From Irpex lacteus (lineage: Eukaryota > Basidiomycota > Agaricomycetes > Polyporales > Irpicaceae), in the NCBI GenBank assembly GCA_001986395.2, contig MQVO02000001.1:992001-1056000 (forward strand): a DNA stretch of 64,000 nt, given 5' to 3'. The position numbers and the translations under genes were made by a program. The notes beneath the pieces were generated by a model that saw only the letters and a program-made list of their open reading frames with translations, was not told the origin of the DNA and made no database searches. Each line of letters starts with the position of its first letter. The first letter of the stretch is position 1. Shown here in pieces: positions 36,501-48,234 of the stretch.

Positions 36501-38099
36501 TGCGGACTGCAGGTCTGTTGCTGGCCTGCCTTGCGGCTTGACGAAGTACGCTTGGGCTATTGAAGGCTGAGAAAAAACCGCCAAATGTTACCGTCTACAT
36601 CAGAGACATGATTTCACGATGACTTACCCATTCACGTTGGAAGACACCCAACCGCAGAAGAGGACCTAGCAGACTGACAACCTCGATAGTATGCGCTTGC
36701 GCATTCTGAGGATTGAAGTCAGGGTGCCGCGTAATCATCTGAGCGATACTCTTGATACTAATCAAAGCCTCCAACCCTCCAATGATACCTCTCCAGGACG
36801 CATCCCCACCAGCAAGTCCTTCCGGCCGGAAAAGCGATTCATGGAAACACAATTCTCTGACCACGGGTCCGAGTATATCGTCAATCTCGCCGTCCGGTTC
36901 GAATCGTTTGGCGAGATCCTTGAGGAACGGCTCGATGTCTGTAGGGTATAGTACGGATTGTGATGAGCTTGAGACTGAGAGGAGGGGAGCTGAGAGTTGT
37001 GATAGTGAGATGAGAGGTGCGACGAGTTCTGGTGGTCCCAAGGGCTTCCTGTAGAGTTCATCAGCCAACGTTTAGATATATGGACCACTAAGAACATACC
37101 CTGAAGGCTGCGGGAACATCTCAGGTTCTTGGAGCGTTAATCCGGTATAGCTTATGACGAGATCACGGATCTTCTCGAGCACAGAAACAGCGTGCTCCTT
37201 CTCTGGTGGAGGATATGCCTAGTGTACAATATCAGGGCGAGCACGATTGACGTATTCTTGGATGCGCAAACCTTCTTATCCAATGCCGAGCGCGCAGCTA
37301 CAATCCTCTTCCAACAGCCCACAAGGTATTCGAATACCGTCAATTGTGGAGGGAGTGAAGCAAGCACGGGTAGGTATTCAAGGTCATCTCTGAAAGAGAT
37401 TCGTAAGTAATTGGAAACAGACAACGCGTAGACACTCACGACATGCCCTGGGGATCGAGCTCCAGTCTTGCGATCAAGAGGCGGTCAATGATCTCTACGT
37501 TAAGTACGATCGGACCGGAAGAGTCTGTGAAGATACATCGATTTACAATTAGCCTAAGAGGAATGAAGAGAATAATTCAACATACTGGGACTCTCAGCCT
37601 GCAACTCTTCAGCAAGGTGTTTCAGCCACACAATCTCCCATGCACTCTTCTCAGCCTTCTCTTTCTACGTGCGTGGTATAGTCGCATTAGAACACAACGT
37701 CTGGTATGAGTAATGAGGAGTGGGCACACATTGAGAGTCACATTGAAGATATGGCCGATGGTCTCGTCCTCCCATGTTGGTAGATCCAAATGTACGGCAC
37801 GAGCCACCGGCTTCTTCTGTGGCACTGGCGCAGGCGCAACAGGCTCAACCGCTCGCTTCACAGGAGCAGGAGCAGGTTGAACCTTCGGTTTCGGAGGCGG
37901 CGGTGTGCGTGCTACCGGAGGTGTACTAGGACCAGGTGTATTAGAAGCAGGAGATGGACTCGGTGAATTGGAGGCCACGCCCTGCAGCTTAGCAAGCCTC
38001 TTCAGGCGAATCTACACACGATCTTTCAATATCATCGGCGTGCAAGATAGCATAGAGTATACTTACACGTTCAGCATCATCCTGAGGGTTTGTAGCCAT
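33548..38099 (-). CDS. UFD2: ubiquitin conjugation factor E4 (Ufd2)
   Basis: A gene with many introns, about 1,100 residues. The N-terminus is [20 protein letters not shown], then a Pro/Ala-rich linker ([19 protein letters not shown]). The elongated Ufd2 core follows over many exons: [56 protein letters not shown] (as [16 protein letters not shown]), [37 protein letters not shown] and [18 protein letters not shown]. The C-terminal U-box reads [19 protein letters not shown] and [12 protein letters not shown]. Family knowledge: Ufd2 extends ubiquitin chains with Cdc48/p97 in the UFD and ERAD pathways. It diverges from the bL35m gene (198 bases between the starts) and is convergent with the Dicer-like gene (240 bases between the stops). 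Confidence 0.95.
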
Positions 38100-38297
38100 G
38101 TTAATCGGGTGTGGAGATGAAAGCAAGAGTTGAGAGTGAATGAAGGCGTGAAGCAGGCCCAGAGGTACGCGGCACCCCCAGGCGCCCACAACAAGTCGAC
38201 CTCGGGATTCGGTCAGACTACTTACTGCTACCTCCAACCACCACCTCCCCAACGCCCATCTCGCAGCTCGTGTGCCCCGGTTGGACGTGGTGCAGCC

Positions 38298-38625
38298 ATG
38301 TTCCTTACTCGTCTTGCATCTGCATTCTCGGCTGTACGCCAGTTCTCGACATCCACTGTTGCGCAATATCCCAAACTCAAGTCGCATTCGGGTGCGAAGA
38401 AACGTTGGCGGTCATTATCTGGTGGCAACTTCAAAAGGGTGCGTCTTATATCGTGAACTTATATGTCTCTCGTTTCTGACTATAATGAGACAGGCACATG
38501 CGTACCACTCACATCTGAACGCCAACAAGGGCTCTGGTCAAAAGCACCGGCTAGCGAAAACGGCCTATTCTCATGGCAAGCAAACTGTGACTCTCAAGAA
38601 ACTGCTGCCATACGGATCACCATGA
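38298..38625 (+). CDS. MRPL35: mitochondrial ribosomal protein bL35m
   Basis: Two exons (38298-38438, 38494-38625) give 90 residues. A mitochondrial targeting start (MFLTRLASAFSAVRQFSTS) precedes the bL35 core: PKLKSHSGAKKRWRSLSGGN, FKR joined across the 55-base intron to AHAYHSHLNANKGSGQKHRL, and KKLLPYG at the end. Family knowledge: bL35 is a small basic protein of the large mitoribosomal subunit. The frame is open upstream, but no homologous sequence extends there, so ATG 38298 is chosen. Confidence 0.92.
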
Positions 38626-38777
38626 GTCGATGAGCTTGCCATAGGCTGACACCTACTACATCTACTACGTATGTGCTTCACCGAGTGTTGAATTGTCAAG
38701 TTATTCTCTGACCGTCACAGTCTATAGACATGTAATCATAGACACCATGACATCTATTTTCGTTATTTACCACGTCG

Positions 38778-40020
38778 TCACAACGAAGAGGATGCAGCCC
38801 TCTCCTCCTTGAACTCTACCTCTGCCTCATCTTCAACATTCGACTCACTACGACCTTCTTCAGTACCAGCAGCGCTTCCTCCCCCGCTGAAAAAGGCACG
38901 TATACTTTGCTGTTTGGGGTCATGGGCAGAACTCCCAATGCCACCCTTCTGCCGTTTCTAACAAACCGAGATATTTGAGCAGCGCTCGGACGAGGGGATA
39001 AAGAGCACGTACGACGTTTTGGAGATGGGAGAACTCATTGAAGTGGGTGAGTACTACTTTGAGAGGTGGCAATTTACCGTCCGCAATTTCCAGAGGCTCC
39101 CCCTCCTTCGAACCCTGCCCAAAGCTTAGTGAAGACGCCTGCCGAGTAACAACGACCGGACATACCTGGACGTCAACAGTAATCCTCGTCCACGCAGTGT
39201 TTCGCATGCCCCTGAACTTCTGCCCAGGATGCTGTCCACTCTCGTCCTTCGTCAACAGCGCCGCCACCAACTCGCTAATGCAGATCCCATGACTGACAAG
39301 TGCAACATGCAGACCCTTCTTGCCTTCGCGAGCGGCTTTCCAAACGTTGGCAAGCACGAACTGCTGGATCGCTACTTCAGCCCTCGCAGTCACGTCGTTC
39401 AAGCTCTCGCCTTCCGGGAACTTCTCCGATCGCCCTTCTAGAACGGGATACAGGTTCTGAGCGTAATGCTCCTCAAGCGATAGACCTGGCTTCATGTTCC
39501 ATATCCACGGCTTCCCCTCAGCGACGCCGAAATATTGTTCGCGAATTAATGGAGTGGACTCGAAGATGGGCTTGGGCTCGGGCTGCTTCTCGTATATGGC
39601 CTCTGCGGTTGAGTAAGCTCGTTTCAAGGGCGATGCATAGATGGCGGTGAAGTGTGTAGATGCAAGTGCATCACCGACAGCTCTGGCTTGCTGTTGTGGT
39701 TCAAGAGCTCAGCTATACACGCATAGTAGATGAGCGGGTGCGTACGTTCATTCCTAAGTCATATTAATCAGTGCTAATCTACAGGACGGTGGACGTGGAC
39801 AGGCATACCATGATTGCTCAGCGGAGAATCCTTCCAGCCGGCCCATACGTCACGCTATCAGGGTGTTAATCAAACGCATGACGGAAAAGGAACATCATTC
39901 TACGTACGAGGTTATCCATCGACTCTCCATGGCGAACCTACGCTCAACGATGAGCACACGGCTCATTTCAATTCGTATTCTACTCACAAAAGTAACAGTT
40001 AACGTAGGAGAGCTAGCCAT
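38778..40020 (-). CDS. histidine phosphatase (phosphoglycerate mutase) family, with PIP-box-like tail
   Basis: About seven exons give roughly 320 residues. Exon 1 (ATG 40020) is MASSPTLTVTF. The next short exon gives VRHGESMDNL (RHG catalytic motif), followed by RDVWAGWKDSPLSNHG, MNQARAVGDALASTHFTAI, YASPLKRAYSTAEAI, and the second catalytic His in VALVSHGICISELVAALL. Family: branch-1 histidine phosphatases (PGM, TIGAR/fructose-2,6-bisphosphatase, SixA and others); the substrate is not decided. After the catalytic domain the last exon adds KRQKGGIGSSAHDPKQQSIR then AFFSGGGSA, and an acidic end (VEDEAEVEFKEER). QQSIRAFF matches the PCNA-interacting (PIP) box QxxIxxFF. Stop TGA is at 38778-38780. 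It is convergent with bL35m. Confidence 0.85.
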
Positions 40021-40829
40021 CTATCCAATGCTCTTGTTAGTCGTCGAAATTTGGTGTTGGCGGTCGAGGTGTAATGTGCGATCTTGGGTCCACGGAGTCT
40101 ACGGCCTTACCTGGCACGCATGTCGGCACGGCCCGACATTGCCGAAGCCTGATCCGTCCCCGGAGGACAAGAAGCACAAGCCTGGCTTTGTCGCTCGCGG
40201 CATTAGGAAATCTATGAGGATGGTTGCCTTGGGTGCGTAGTCTCAACCTGTGGCATAAAGACACAGCATCGCTACTCATGAACGTGGCTTGGTTAGCATA
40301 AACACATGAAACTCCAGAACAACATCAATGGTCGCTACACGCAAGTTTTGCTTCTCTTGCACCTGCCACGTCTATCGCAGGCTGAACTCGATGCGTCGCT
40401 CAAGCCATTACCCAGAACCTGCGACAAACACACTAAATTCGTGCCCACTGGTAGTGACAGTACAGATACAACCTGCGGTCATGTATGGCTCCATCGGAGG
40501 TTGGCTTATATCGATCAGTTCACCGCAATACGGGTGGGATTTTCACATTGATTGATATACAGCAAGATTCGTAAGAGAGAGCATAATTTGAGCGATGAAA
40601 AGCATAGTACAGATATCTGAGTAGGTCAGGTATACTGTGGGTGGCATAAGTTCATAAGAATCAGATGGGGGCATAGTTCGAAGCTGAAGGAAGGCATAGG
40701 TTAGTGTAGATAGAAGGCGTGATAGGGTCGTAAGTCGTGATAAAAGATACAGAATAAATATTTGAATAGCAGTTATGCTCGCAACCGTGGACGGGAAACC
40801 TCTTCTTGGACAACAGAGCACCGTGGGAT
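40021..40829. other. intergenic, no supported gene
   Basis: Short open frames only, for example 110 codons on the minus strand ending at 40543. These lie in the 3' flank of the RasGEF gene and show no motif. Confidence 0.4.
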
Positions 40830-43797
40830 CTAATTCCAGTTCCCGAGGGCCCAGAGTTCGTCCTGATGCCATGAGCCTCGAGGCCTCAAAGGGGGAGCCT
40901 GAATCTTCTTACTGTGGAAGGCGTCAGCGACTGTGAAATACCATCCGTCTATGCACGGTACTTACCTCTCCTCCATATACTTCTGATCATAGGTCGCATA
41001 ATCCACGTCCTCGAACGGGCGGACACTCGAATACAACCAGCGAGTGACGAAGCGGTCTTTCGGCATCTCATAATCCGCATAGCAATTCTCGAGTTCTGTG
41101 AAAGAACGCCAAGAAATGTTAGCCTCACAGTCTATTTAGATGCGATGCTGAGCTTACCTCGCACGATCTCGCGCAGCTTCTTGTACATCATCAAGTCCAC
41201 GATCTGACCACTTGGCCCGTTCAAACCAGTCATAGGCTGGTATTTGTTGCGAGCGATCTCTCGTGCCGCCTTGACCTTGATGATATCTGACTTGACCGCA
41301 ACTGGCCGAATATGTATGAGCGCACTTCCTCGCAGTCAAAACGACGACCAAACTTACCAAGAACGGGTACGGCAGGGCCGAAAGTGGCTCGTAAATCGTC
41401 GCGATAGTGCTGCCATTGCTTACTGCCGCTAAAGCCAAAGAAGTCTTTGATACCAGCCAGCATCGCTTTGTGACGGTCAGACACCTCCTGTTGCAGAGAC
41501 AATTAATTTGGGGCCGCACGGATGAGGAACGTTATACACTTACGTCCATCATTGCGGTAAGGCGTGTGATACGCGAAGCTTCGAGAGCCAGGAATAGCGA
41601 CATTGCTGAGGAGTAATTACGCAGCTGCTGACAGCCCTACTCTCATTGTCAGCTCTGCAACATCAACCGTGAATTCAGTGAGCAAAACACGTACCACTGC
41701 AACTTCTATAAACAATTCGAAAATCCTCGCCCGAGCTTCCGTATCGCGACGCTCCAAGATACAACGAGAAACCCACAGATTGACGGCGTGAGACCACCGG
41801 TTCATCTTGTCGAAGACGGGGTGAGAGTTCTGCTCGTCACACGTCATGAGATCCTTAGGGAGGCAGCGGTGGAAGAAACTCGACTCTATCTCCGTGAACG
41901 CTCGCACAAGTTCCTCTGCTCCATCTGGTTTGGTAAAGATCATGATGTCGGGTAGGGTGCGGGACTTATTAAGGGCGTCTTGAAGCGTTGGTAAGAACGG
42001 CTCGAAGGCAGTTAGGGGGAAATGGGGCGTGTTGGTAGAGCTGAGCTTTACGATTTTATCGAAGGCTTCCGTATGCTCTTGACCTCTCTCCCCTTTCCTG
42101 CATGCCTGCAAATGAGTCAGGAGCAGCGTGACTGCGCGTTCCGGGAGGTAGCGGTCAACGGTGATTTGGTTAAGAAACATGAACATGTCATGCAAGACGT
42201 GCTTGTCGTAAGCGGCGAGGTAGTACCGGTCGAGCCAGATTGCGAGCATGCGAACAACATGGAGTTTGACAACAGTCTGATAGCGATCCCAGTCGGCCTT
42301 CTGGTCCTTCTCCAGAACGATAGGGGGCTTCTCCTCGAAACGAGCCTTCAACAGGCGAAATAGGTCCTTCGGGGTCAAGAAGTCGCGGAAGAACATGAAG
42401 AACGTGTCCATGACAGCGATGGTATCTGCGTCTCGGACTTCGAATCGGTCGGTAAGCCTGCGCACCAGCTCTGGCGCGGTAATAAAGATAATGAACCCTT
42501 TGTCGTCGCGTATGATATCGGTGCGCTGCTCGGGACGACGATAGGGTGTGGTCTTGAAGTTGGCAGCGATATTGGCGAAGATAAGCCTCGAAGCGCGAAG
42601 GCTGAGGTTGAGTTGCATCACGTCGAAGTCGTCAGCTAAGTCCAAGTCGTTACAAATGAGGTCGGATGCGGTGCGCCTATGAAAACCAGGACGTAGAGTG
42701 GCGCCTGAGACCTTGCAGAGGTTGAAGTCCTCAATAAGCTCGAAGGTCGGGTCCCAGACCGCCTCCTCCCCTTTGCACTTCTTTCCCTTCGACGGCTTCC
42801 GCTGCAAGGTGATGCTGCGAAGTCGAGTAAGAAGGCTTCGGACAAAGGTTTGCTGGGGTGCAGCGGCGGCACTGGTGGTCGCTTTCTCGAGCATGTCGGT
42901 GATTACTTCGATAAGCTCCTCTTGTTCAGCTTCAGCCGAAGGGGCACCATCCTGGATCGCGTATTCTTCTTCAGACTGGCAGTACCTGACCAGCTCCGCA
43001 TCTGCAACGCGGAAAAGTGCTTCCATAGACCTCCAGGTCTCTTGTATCAAGATATGTCCGACTTGGAACAAGTCCTCCAGCTCTCGCGCCGAGACACCTG
43101 CACGAATCTTCCCGGTATGGCTCACGTACAATTCCTCCCAACACTCTGCCCCCTGCCAGGCGTAAAAAAAGTTCTGGCATAAGTGGATCTCTTTAGGAAG
43201 GACCAGTAGCTCTTGTCGTTTCCTCCGTGCAGCAGAAACGTACATAGAGGTCAACCGTCTAACTCTTTCGGGCTTCCTCTGGCTCAACGCCGCCGCGACG
43301 TGCTCGTAGTGGTGAATTGCAGGGCCGACGTCGATTCGAAGTTCGGTGGTAATGCGAGTGCACTCGGCGACCTTCTTCTGATGACGTCGCAAGGCCTGGT
43401 GGCCGGATTGGCCAGGCGAGCGATTGCGGCCAGAATGGTTGGCCGCATGGGCCATGACTTCGTTAGAGTGGTTGTGAATCGCTGTCGGAGGAACGTCCTT
43501 GTCTACTGGCCGATGGGCCTGAAGAGGTTGAGTGTTGTTGACGCTGTGTGTGCCAGAGAATGAGCGGTGGAAAGGCCTGGATGAAGCTGCTGGCTTCGTC
43601 GTGCGAGACGACGTCGAGACACGTCGAGTATGAAGAGCCTTGACGCCAGGGGGAGCAGCAGCAGCGAGTGCACGATATTCTTCGGCTATGTCCTTCTGAG
43701 ACTTCTGGGGGAAGGGTTGAGTCGAGGTCTGCTTGGGTGCCAGTGGCTTGGGATTGCCAATGGCCCTGCCCTTCGGAGGGGGAGGAGGTGGCGGCAT
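40830..43797 (-). CDS. Ras guanine nucleotide exchange factor (CDC25 family)
   Basis: About five exons give roughly 890 residues, most in one long exon (43797-41692). The start is MPPPPPPPKGRAIGNPKPL; an open extension upstream to 44145 is composition-only and is not used. Residues ~1-130 are Pro/Ser-rich. A RasGEF-N motif is near 440-560 (ITAPELVRRLTDRF, TFFMFFRDFLTPKDLFRLL). The CDC25 catalytic domain is near 630-870: HPVFDKMNRWSHAVNLWVSR, EARARIFELFIEVAVV, CQQLRNYSSAMSLFLALEAS, and RNKYQPMTGLNGPSG. The last exon ends HQDELWALGNWN. Family knowledge: it loads GTP on Ras, upstream of cAMP or MAP-kinase signalling. No SH3 is seen in the part read. Confidence 0.9.
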
Positions 43798-44974
43798 GTC
43801 GATGGTGTTGTACTCAGAGCGCGATGTAGCAGATGTACACTGTGGCAAAGGGGGTAGTGGTGAGAGACGGTGATGGTAGTAGAGAGAGAACAAGGTGAGG
43901 AGGGGGAGGGGAGAAAATATGCTGATTGATGGATGGTTCGCACGGCTTATCGTATTTGTCAGAAACAAATATCCGAGGCCTTTGGCCATACTACCTTCCC
44001 CTTTGGGAAGGTACTGAGCAGAGCGCGTCAGTCGTGACCTCGATCGTGTGCAACCCGGCTTTCCAATTCCGATGTCGTGCTTGGTCATTGACCTCGACCA
44101 GCATGCGACGTTGGGTAACTTGAAGCTGGATAGTAAGCAGAGCACATATCTACTGGTGGCAGGCTACCGTCCGCCCCCACCCGAGTACGTCTCGGGCCGC
44201 CTCCATTGCGATATTCTCTGAGAAATGAGCCTCGGGTACTCACATTTTCCGATACTTTCGAAGACCTCATCAAGCCAAGCATTATTTTCACCGACAACGC
44301 TGTACTGTCACCAGTCAGCACCAGCAGTCAGCACCCTTGAAGTTCTCGAGACTACGGATGACTTACCGTTATGGTCTGGTGTCGTGACTTGGCAAATCGA
44401 TTCGGTGACAGAGGCGCGGATCGACGACCAGAGTGAGTTCGAATGATGCGTTGACTTTATGTGGGCCATTCAATAGCTAAGTTACATACTTCAGGCCGAT
44501 AGGATGGCCAGCAGGTGGCCAGCTTGCATAAGACATTGTTGACGCCTTGCCTACGCCACGTTGGCTACCAAGACAAAGAGTATTAGCTTCAGCGAGGCAA
44601 GTACGCGTTTCTACAGTCTCACCTTGTTCTAAACCTGCTTCAGGCAGCTGCTTGAGGGGCCAGGGCCAGGGACTGCCCCGAAAATACAACATCTCTAGGA
44701 CGACGAGTCGAACGAACTGAAAATTCCTTTTCTGAAAGGCCACCTTTCACCGGACGTCTCGTAGAATCATGACGTGATCCGAGACTTGACTTCTTTTTGT
44801 CCCGTTTGCCGAAATGCTCGTCCGGCGCCCGAAATTGTGGCCTAATCCTGGGCCATATGGCCCGGAAACTCGCCGTTACACCGAGCCATCACTCAGCGCT
44901 TTGCACTTGACCTCACTTCACCGCCAACCTCGACGTCCTCAAACCCCAGCCCAGCTTCAGACGACGCATTGACG
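43798..44974. other. region between RasGEF and Eaf7/MRGBP, with unplaced exon-like pieces
   Basis: On the minus strand, two stretches look like short exons with good donors. One near 44,430-44,357 reads SLWSSIRASVTESICQVTTP and ends G|GTAAGT. Another near 44,310-44,245 reads NNAWLDEVFESIGK and ends in GTGAGT. Their phases do not join without a stop, so they are recorded but not called as a gene. They could be upstream exons of the RasGEF gene or an orphan gene. Confidence 0.3.
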
Positions 44975-45814
44975 ATGACAGTGGAAGACGGCGAACCCTT
45001 TCTCGACACTCTCGAGGGCGAAATTGTCTTCTTCCGCTCCCTCATGCGTGCACGGCCAGTGGGCATACACCGACACTTCCACGCCATGGTCATTCGCAGC
45101 GCAATCCAACGAGACACAGGCCGATGGGTGCCCGTAGACGAGATTTGGGACAAGCTGAGGTCGTGTTATGATATGGATTTGCTGGAGAGCATCGTGAGTA
45201 GGTTGTTCGTTGGGACTGTGAGCTTCGACGAATTTATACCAGGAAACAGACGGATTCGAATTCCCTGGCGGTTCACCGAGCAGCGCAATTGGAACGACAC
45301 TACGATCACCTTCTCCCTCTGAGAACCTTGCATCACATCCATACTTCAAGACAGAGTTCACGCTTCCTGACGATCCCGTGATTGAAGACATAATATCGAA
45401 ACGACGTATGCGAGCAAGCGTGTCGACAGTATCCGCCGCACCATCACCTCCGTATGAGAAGCCACCAGCAAGTACCCGTGTGTCTAAACGAACGAAGAAT
45501 AAGACTAAGATGGCTGGGCTGGTTGGCGGGGACAGTGATAGCAGCGCGTTGACGCAGGAGAGCGGAGACGAGAGTGTGGCACCGACAGCAGACGATGGAG
45601 GTACTGAATACGCGGACGATGGTGACAGGGAACAGTCACCCGGTGCGTATCTCGTTTTTTGGAAAAGGTGGCTATACTCACTCTTGCTATAGATACAACG
45701 ACCTCAAAGCAACCTCGCAAAGGTCAGAAAGGTGCGCGTCGAAACAGTAACGCTGTGGCCACCAGAACGAAGAACTCCTCTGCTATCAAGAAGAAGAAAA
45801 AGGGTAGAGGGTAG
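44975..45814 (+). CDS. EAF7: NuA4 subunit Eaf7/MRGBP (CT20 family)
   Basis: Three exons give 246 residues: 44975-45193, 45243 to about 45641, and about 45692-45814. The conserved block is FFRSLMRARPVGIHRHFHAM, then RWVPVDEIWDKLRSCYDMDL. The first intron (49 bases) is best ended at CCAG before GAAACAGACGG, giving LLESIETDGFEFPGG and LRSPSPSENLASHPYFK; a longer intron is also possible. The C-terminal half is low-complexity, with acidic residues (ESGDESVAP) then a basic end (IKKKKKGRG). Family knowledge: Eaf7/MRGBP is a subunit of the NuA4 histone acetyltransferase and binds MRG15-type chromodomain proteins. Start is ATG 44975; the apparent TTG two codons earlier is ignored. Confidence 0.9.
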
Positions 45815-46143
45815 GTTCTCAAACACACTATCTCAGCCGCGAATGTGCGCTGCTAGTTGTATTGGACGTCTTCTGCCTCGAGAACATGACTTCCGAGCAA
45901 GACCGTGACTGAGACGCTTTTGTGTATTGTAGCTTTATACCTGCTAGCCGCGTCTATATACGGACTATTCCACACACGATACCACCGATAGATGTCACCA
46001 GAACAGCTAACACTAGCCCTCGAGACGTGTGAGCAATCTACTGTAGGAAATAGGTGTGTATATGCGTAAATTACAGGCAGTATTGTAAACATTATAACGC
46101 CCGTAAGCTCTAAAGTCCGGAAAACCACAGCAAATATCTAACG
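45815..46143. repeat. 3' flank of orphan-family gene 1, diverged copy
   Basis: The last ~75 bases (46,070-46,143) resemble the 3' flanks at 48.43-48.57 kb and 50.82-50.95 kb. All carry the pieces 'ACAGG...GTA', 'AAACATTATAA', 'GTAAG' and 'CCGGAAAACACAG' (or close variants) in the same order before the stop codon. The rest of the interval shows no gene. Confidence 0.5.
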
Positions 46144-48184
46144 TCAATGAGTTATCTTCACAGTAACCTTGTCTCCTACAGTGAATCTTGACTCCACGCT
46201 CTCCATAGACACGGCAACATTGCCCTCGCAACGCTTAGCACACATGCACTGATACGTTACACAAATACCGGACGGCCCCTTCTCGTCTCTCAAGACCGTT
46301 TTCACAGGCGTTTTGTCCAACCTGATATTGAAACAACGATTGAATCAGTATCTACGAACTTTATTGAGAGATATGCCACACTACCTGGTCACGACTCCAG
46401 CACTCTCCATCAGGCGTAGAGCTTCACTCCTCACTCTGTTCCCATTGATGACGGTCTGGGCGGAGCCAACCACACAAAAGTACCCCGTAAAGCATTGTGG
46501 TACGCCCTTCTGACTAACAACGCGTCGTACAGCAGCATATAACTCTTCAGCATTCTGATATTCGTTAGGCTCGCTCTGAACTTTCGGTTTCTTCGAGGGC
46601 ACCGCCTCCTCGAGATCGTCTTCCGCCTTGCGTTTCTTAGAACTTGCAGGCACGTTCGCGTCTCTGGAAGATAGGATCCCGTTCTTGCGAAGCTGCTCCA
46701 TATATCCAGCGAACCGCTCCTCCTTGGGCAGTGCATCCCAGCTCCGTTTGAGAGTGGCTTGGCGATCCCGCGCAGCGTGTTCTCTCTCCTTCCGACGATC
46801 GTTGTATTTTCTGGACCTAGCCCTGCAATCTTCGCATGTCTTGTAGAATCGGGAAGCTCTGAAGACCTTGCCGCATGCCTTGATAGAACAAAGTCTTTCT
46901 TCGCTAAGAGGATCCTTCGTCGTGGGCTGACTCGCGGACGTTGGCGGTTCCGACGAGGAAGATTCGTGGTGAATAGGAATAGAGGAGGTGATAACATGTT
47001 TCGAGCTTGGAACATCGTTAACTGTTGTGATACCACTAGGCGTGAGAGTAAGAGGAGGCTTGGCTGTCCTCATCTTGGGAATGGAGAAATTGATCGCAGA
47101 CTTCGTCTTTGGTACTATGCGCGAAGACGACGTTGTAATAACAGGGTCTGGAACCTTAAAACTCCCCATCCTGGGAGCAGAGATCTTCGTTTCCGGAGTT
47201 ATCGTAGACGAGGATGTTTCTAAGATAGGAGTGTGTACGGAATTCGCCGTTGGCTTCGTCTTTGGCATCGAGTGAGAAGACGATGATGTGAGAATAGCAT
47301 CGGGAGCTTCAAGCCTCCCCATCCTGGGAACAGAGGCCTTCGCCGTATGCGACCTATCCACGTTGGCCGAGTTCATGCCTCGGCTGAACACAGCAGGCCC
47401 AATGGCCCTTGGCTTAGGAATAGTAGGGACCTTCTCCGTATGCGACCTATCCACGTTGGCCGAGTTCATGCCTCGGCTGAACACAGCAGGCCTAATGGCC
47501 CTTGGCTTAGGAATAGTAGGGACCTTCTCCGTATGCGACCTATCCACGTTGGCCGAGTTCATGCCTCGGCTGAACACAGCAGGCCCAATGGCCCTTGGCT
47601 TAGGAATAGTAGGGACCTTCTCCGTATGCGACCTATCCACGTTGGCCGAGTTCATGCCTCGGGTAAAGACAGCAGGCCCAATGTTCCGCCTCGAATATGG
47701 TTTGCGGGAGAAATTCGCCATTGGCATCGAGCGCGAAGACGACGATGTGATAACGGCCTTGGGAATCACAAACTCCCTCATATCCTCGACAGAGGCTTTC
47801 GGTCCGGTAGGGCCTACTGTGAGGACAGGAGAGATGATTCGAGGCATGTATCTAGGGATGGGGACCTTCGGAGCAAGTTTTTCTTTCGACACTGCGGGCG
47901 TGGATCCCTTGGATATGGTAGGATCAGGATTCGCCGGGTTGCGCCAGGTCTTCTTCAAGTCGACATCATGAACCTTTACAGGCATCTTCGCGAGGTCACC
48001 ATTGCTGCCTTCTCGCTTGGTTGGTGTCGGTTTCGAAGACGAGGGAAGGGGCCCGTCGTTAACTATCTTAAGTTTTGAAGTTCTGGAAATAAAACGCGTT
48101 CAATTCAGCCTCTGCCTCTGCCTCTGCCATTGATGCGGGCAATATAGTAAGTAGCACATACTCAGGTGGGAGGTTCGAGTTCAT
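46144..48184 (-). CDS. orphan-family protein 1: Cys-motif protein with 31-residue tandem repeats
   Basis: Not a recognised family. Three exons, about 632 residues. Exon 1 (48184-48162) encodes only MNSNLPPE. Exon 2 opens TSKLKIVNDGP and KPTPTKREGSNGDLAKMPVK. Next come four 31-residue repeats (core FSRGMNSANVDRSHTEK) and Ser/Pro/Lys-rich sequence. The central motif is LCSIKACGKVF...YKTCEDCRARSRKYNDRRKER (C-x4-C-x12-C-x2-C plus a basic helix), then SWDALPKEERFAGYMEQL. A KKRKAEDD nuclear-localisation-like segment and YQNAEELYAAVRRVV follow. After an AG|G intron, exon 3 adds CMCAKRCEGNV and RFTVGDKVTVKITH (stop at 46144-46146). A nuclear nucleic-acid-binding role is inference only. The paralog at 50956-52477 shares both intron positions. 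Confidence 0.85.
47351..47700 (-). repeat. four tandem 93-base coding repeats
   Basis: The 20-mer starting at 47351 (GACCTATCCACGTTGGCCGA) recurs at 47444, 47537 and 47630, exactly 93 bases apart. The units are nearly identical at the base level, so the expansion is recent. They encode 31-residue repeats in the reverse frame. The fourth unit diverges after about 45 bases. Confidence 0.95.
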
Positions 48185-48234
48185 GCTTGAGCGCAGGTAC
48201 TGGACGCTCAGCTCTCTTTGTGTACTAGTACTGA

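Noticed and set aside
44085..44145. N-terminal extension of the RasGEF frame
   Set aside because: Not conserved in composition and starts upstream of a Pro-rich MPPPPPPP start at 43797, which is preferred.
47347..48078. Open frames on the plus strand opposite the orphan-family gene 1 repeats
   Set aside because: They only mirror the 93-base repeat; the minus frame is supported by paralogy, introns and the Cys motifs.
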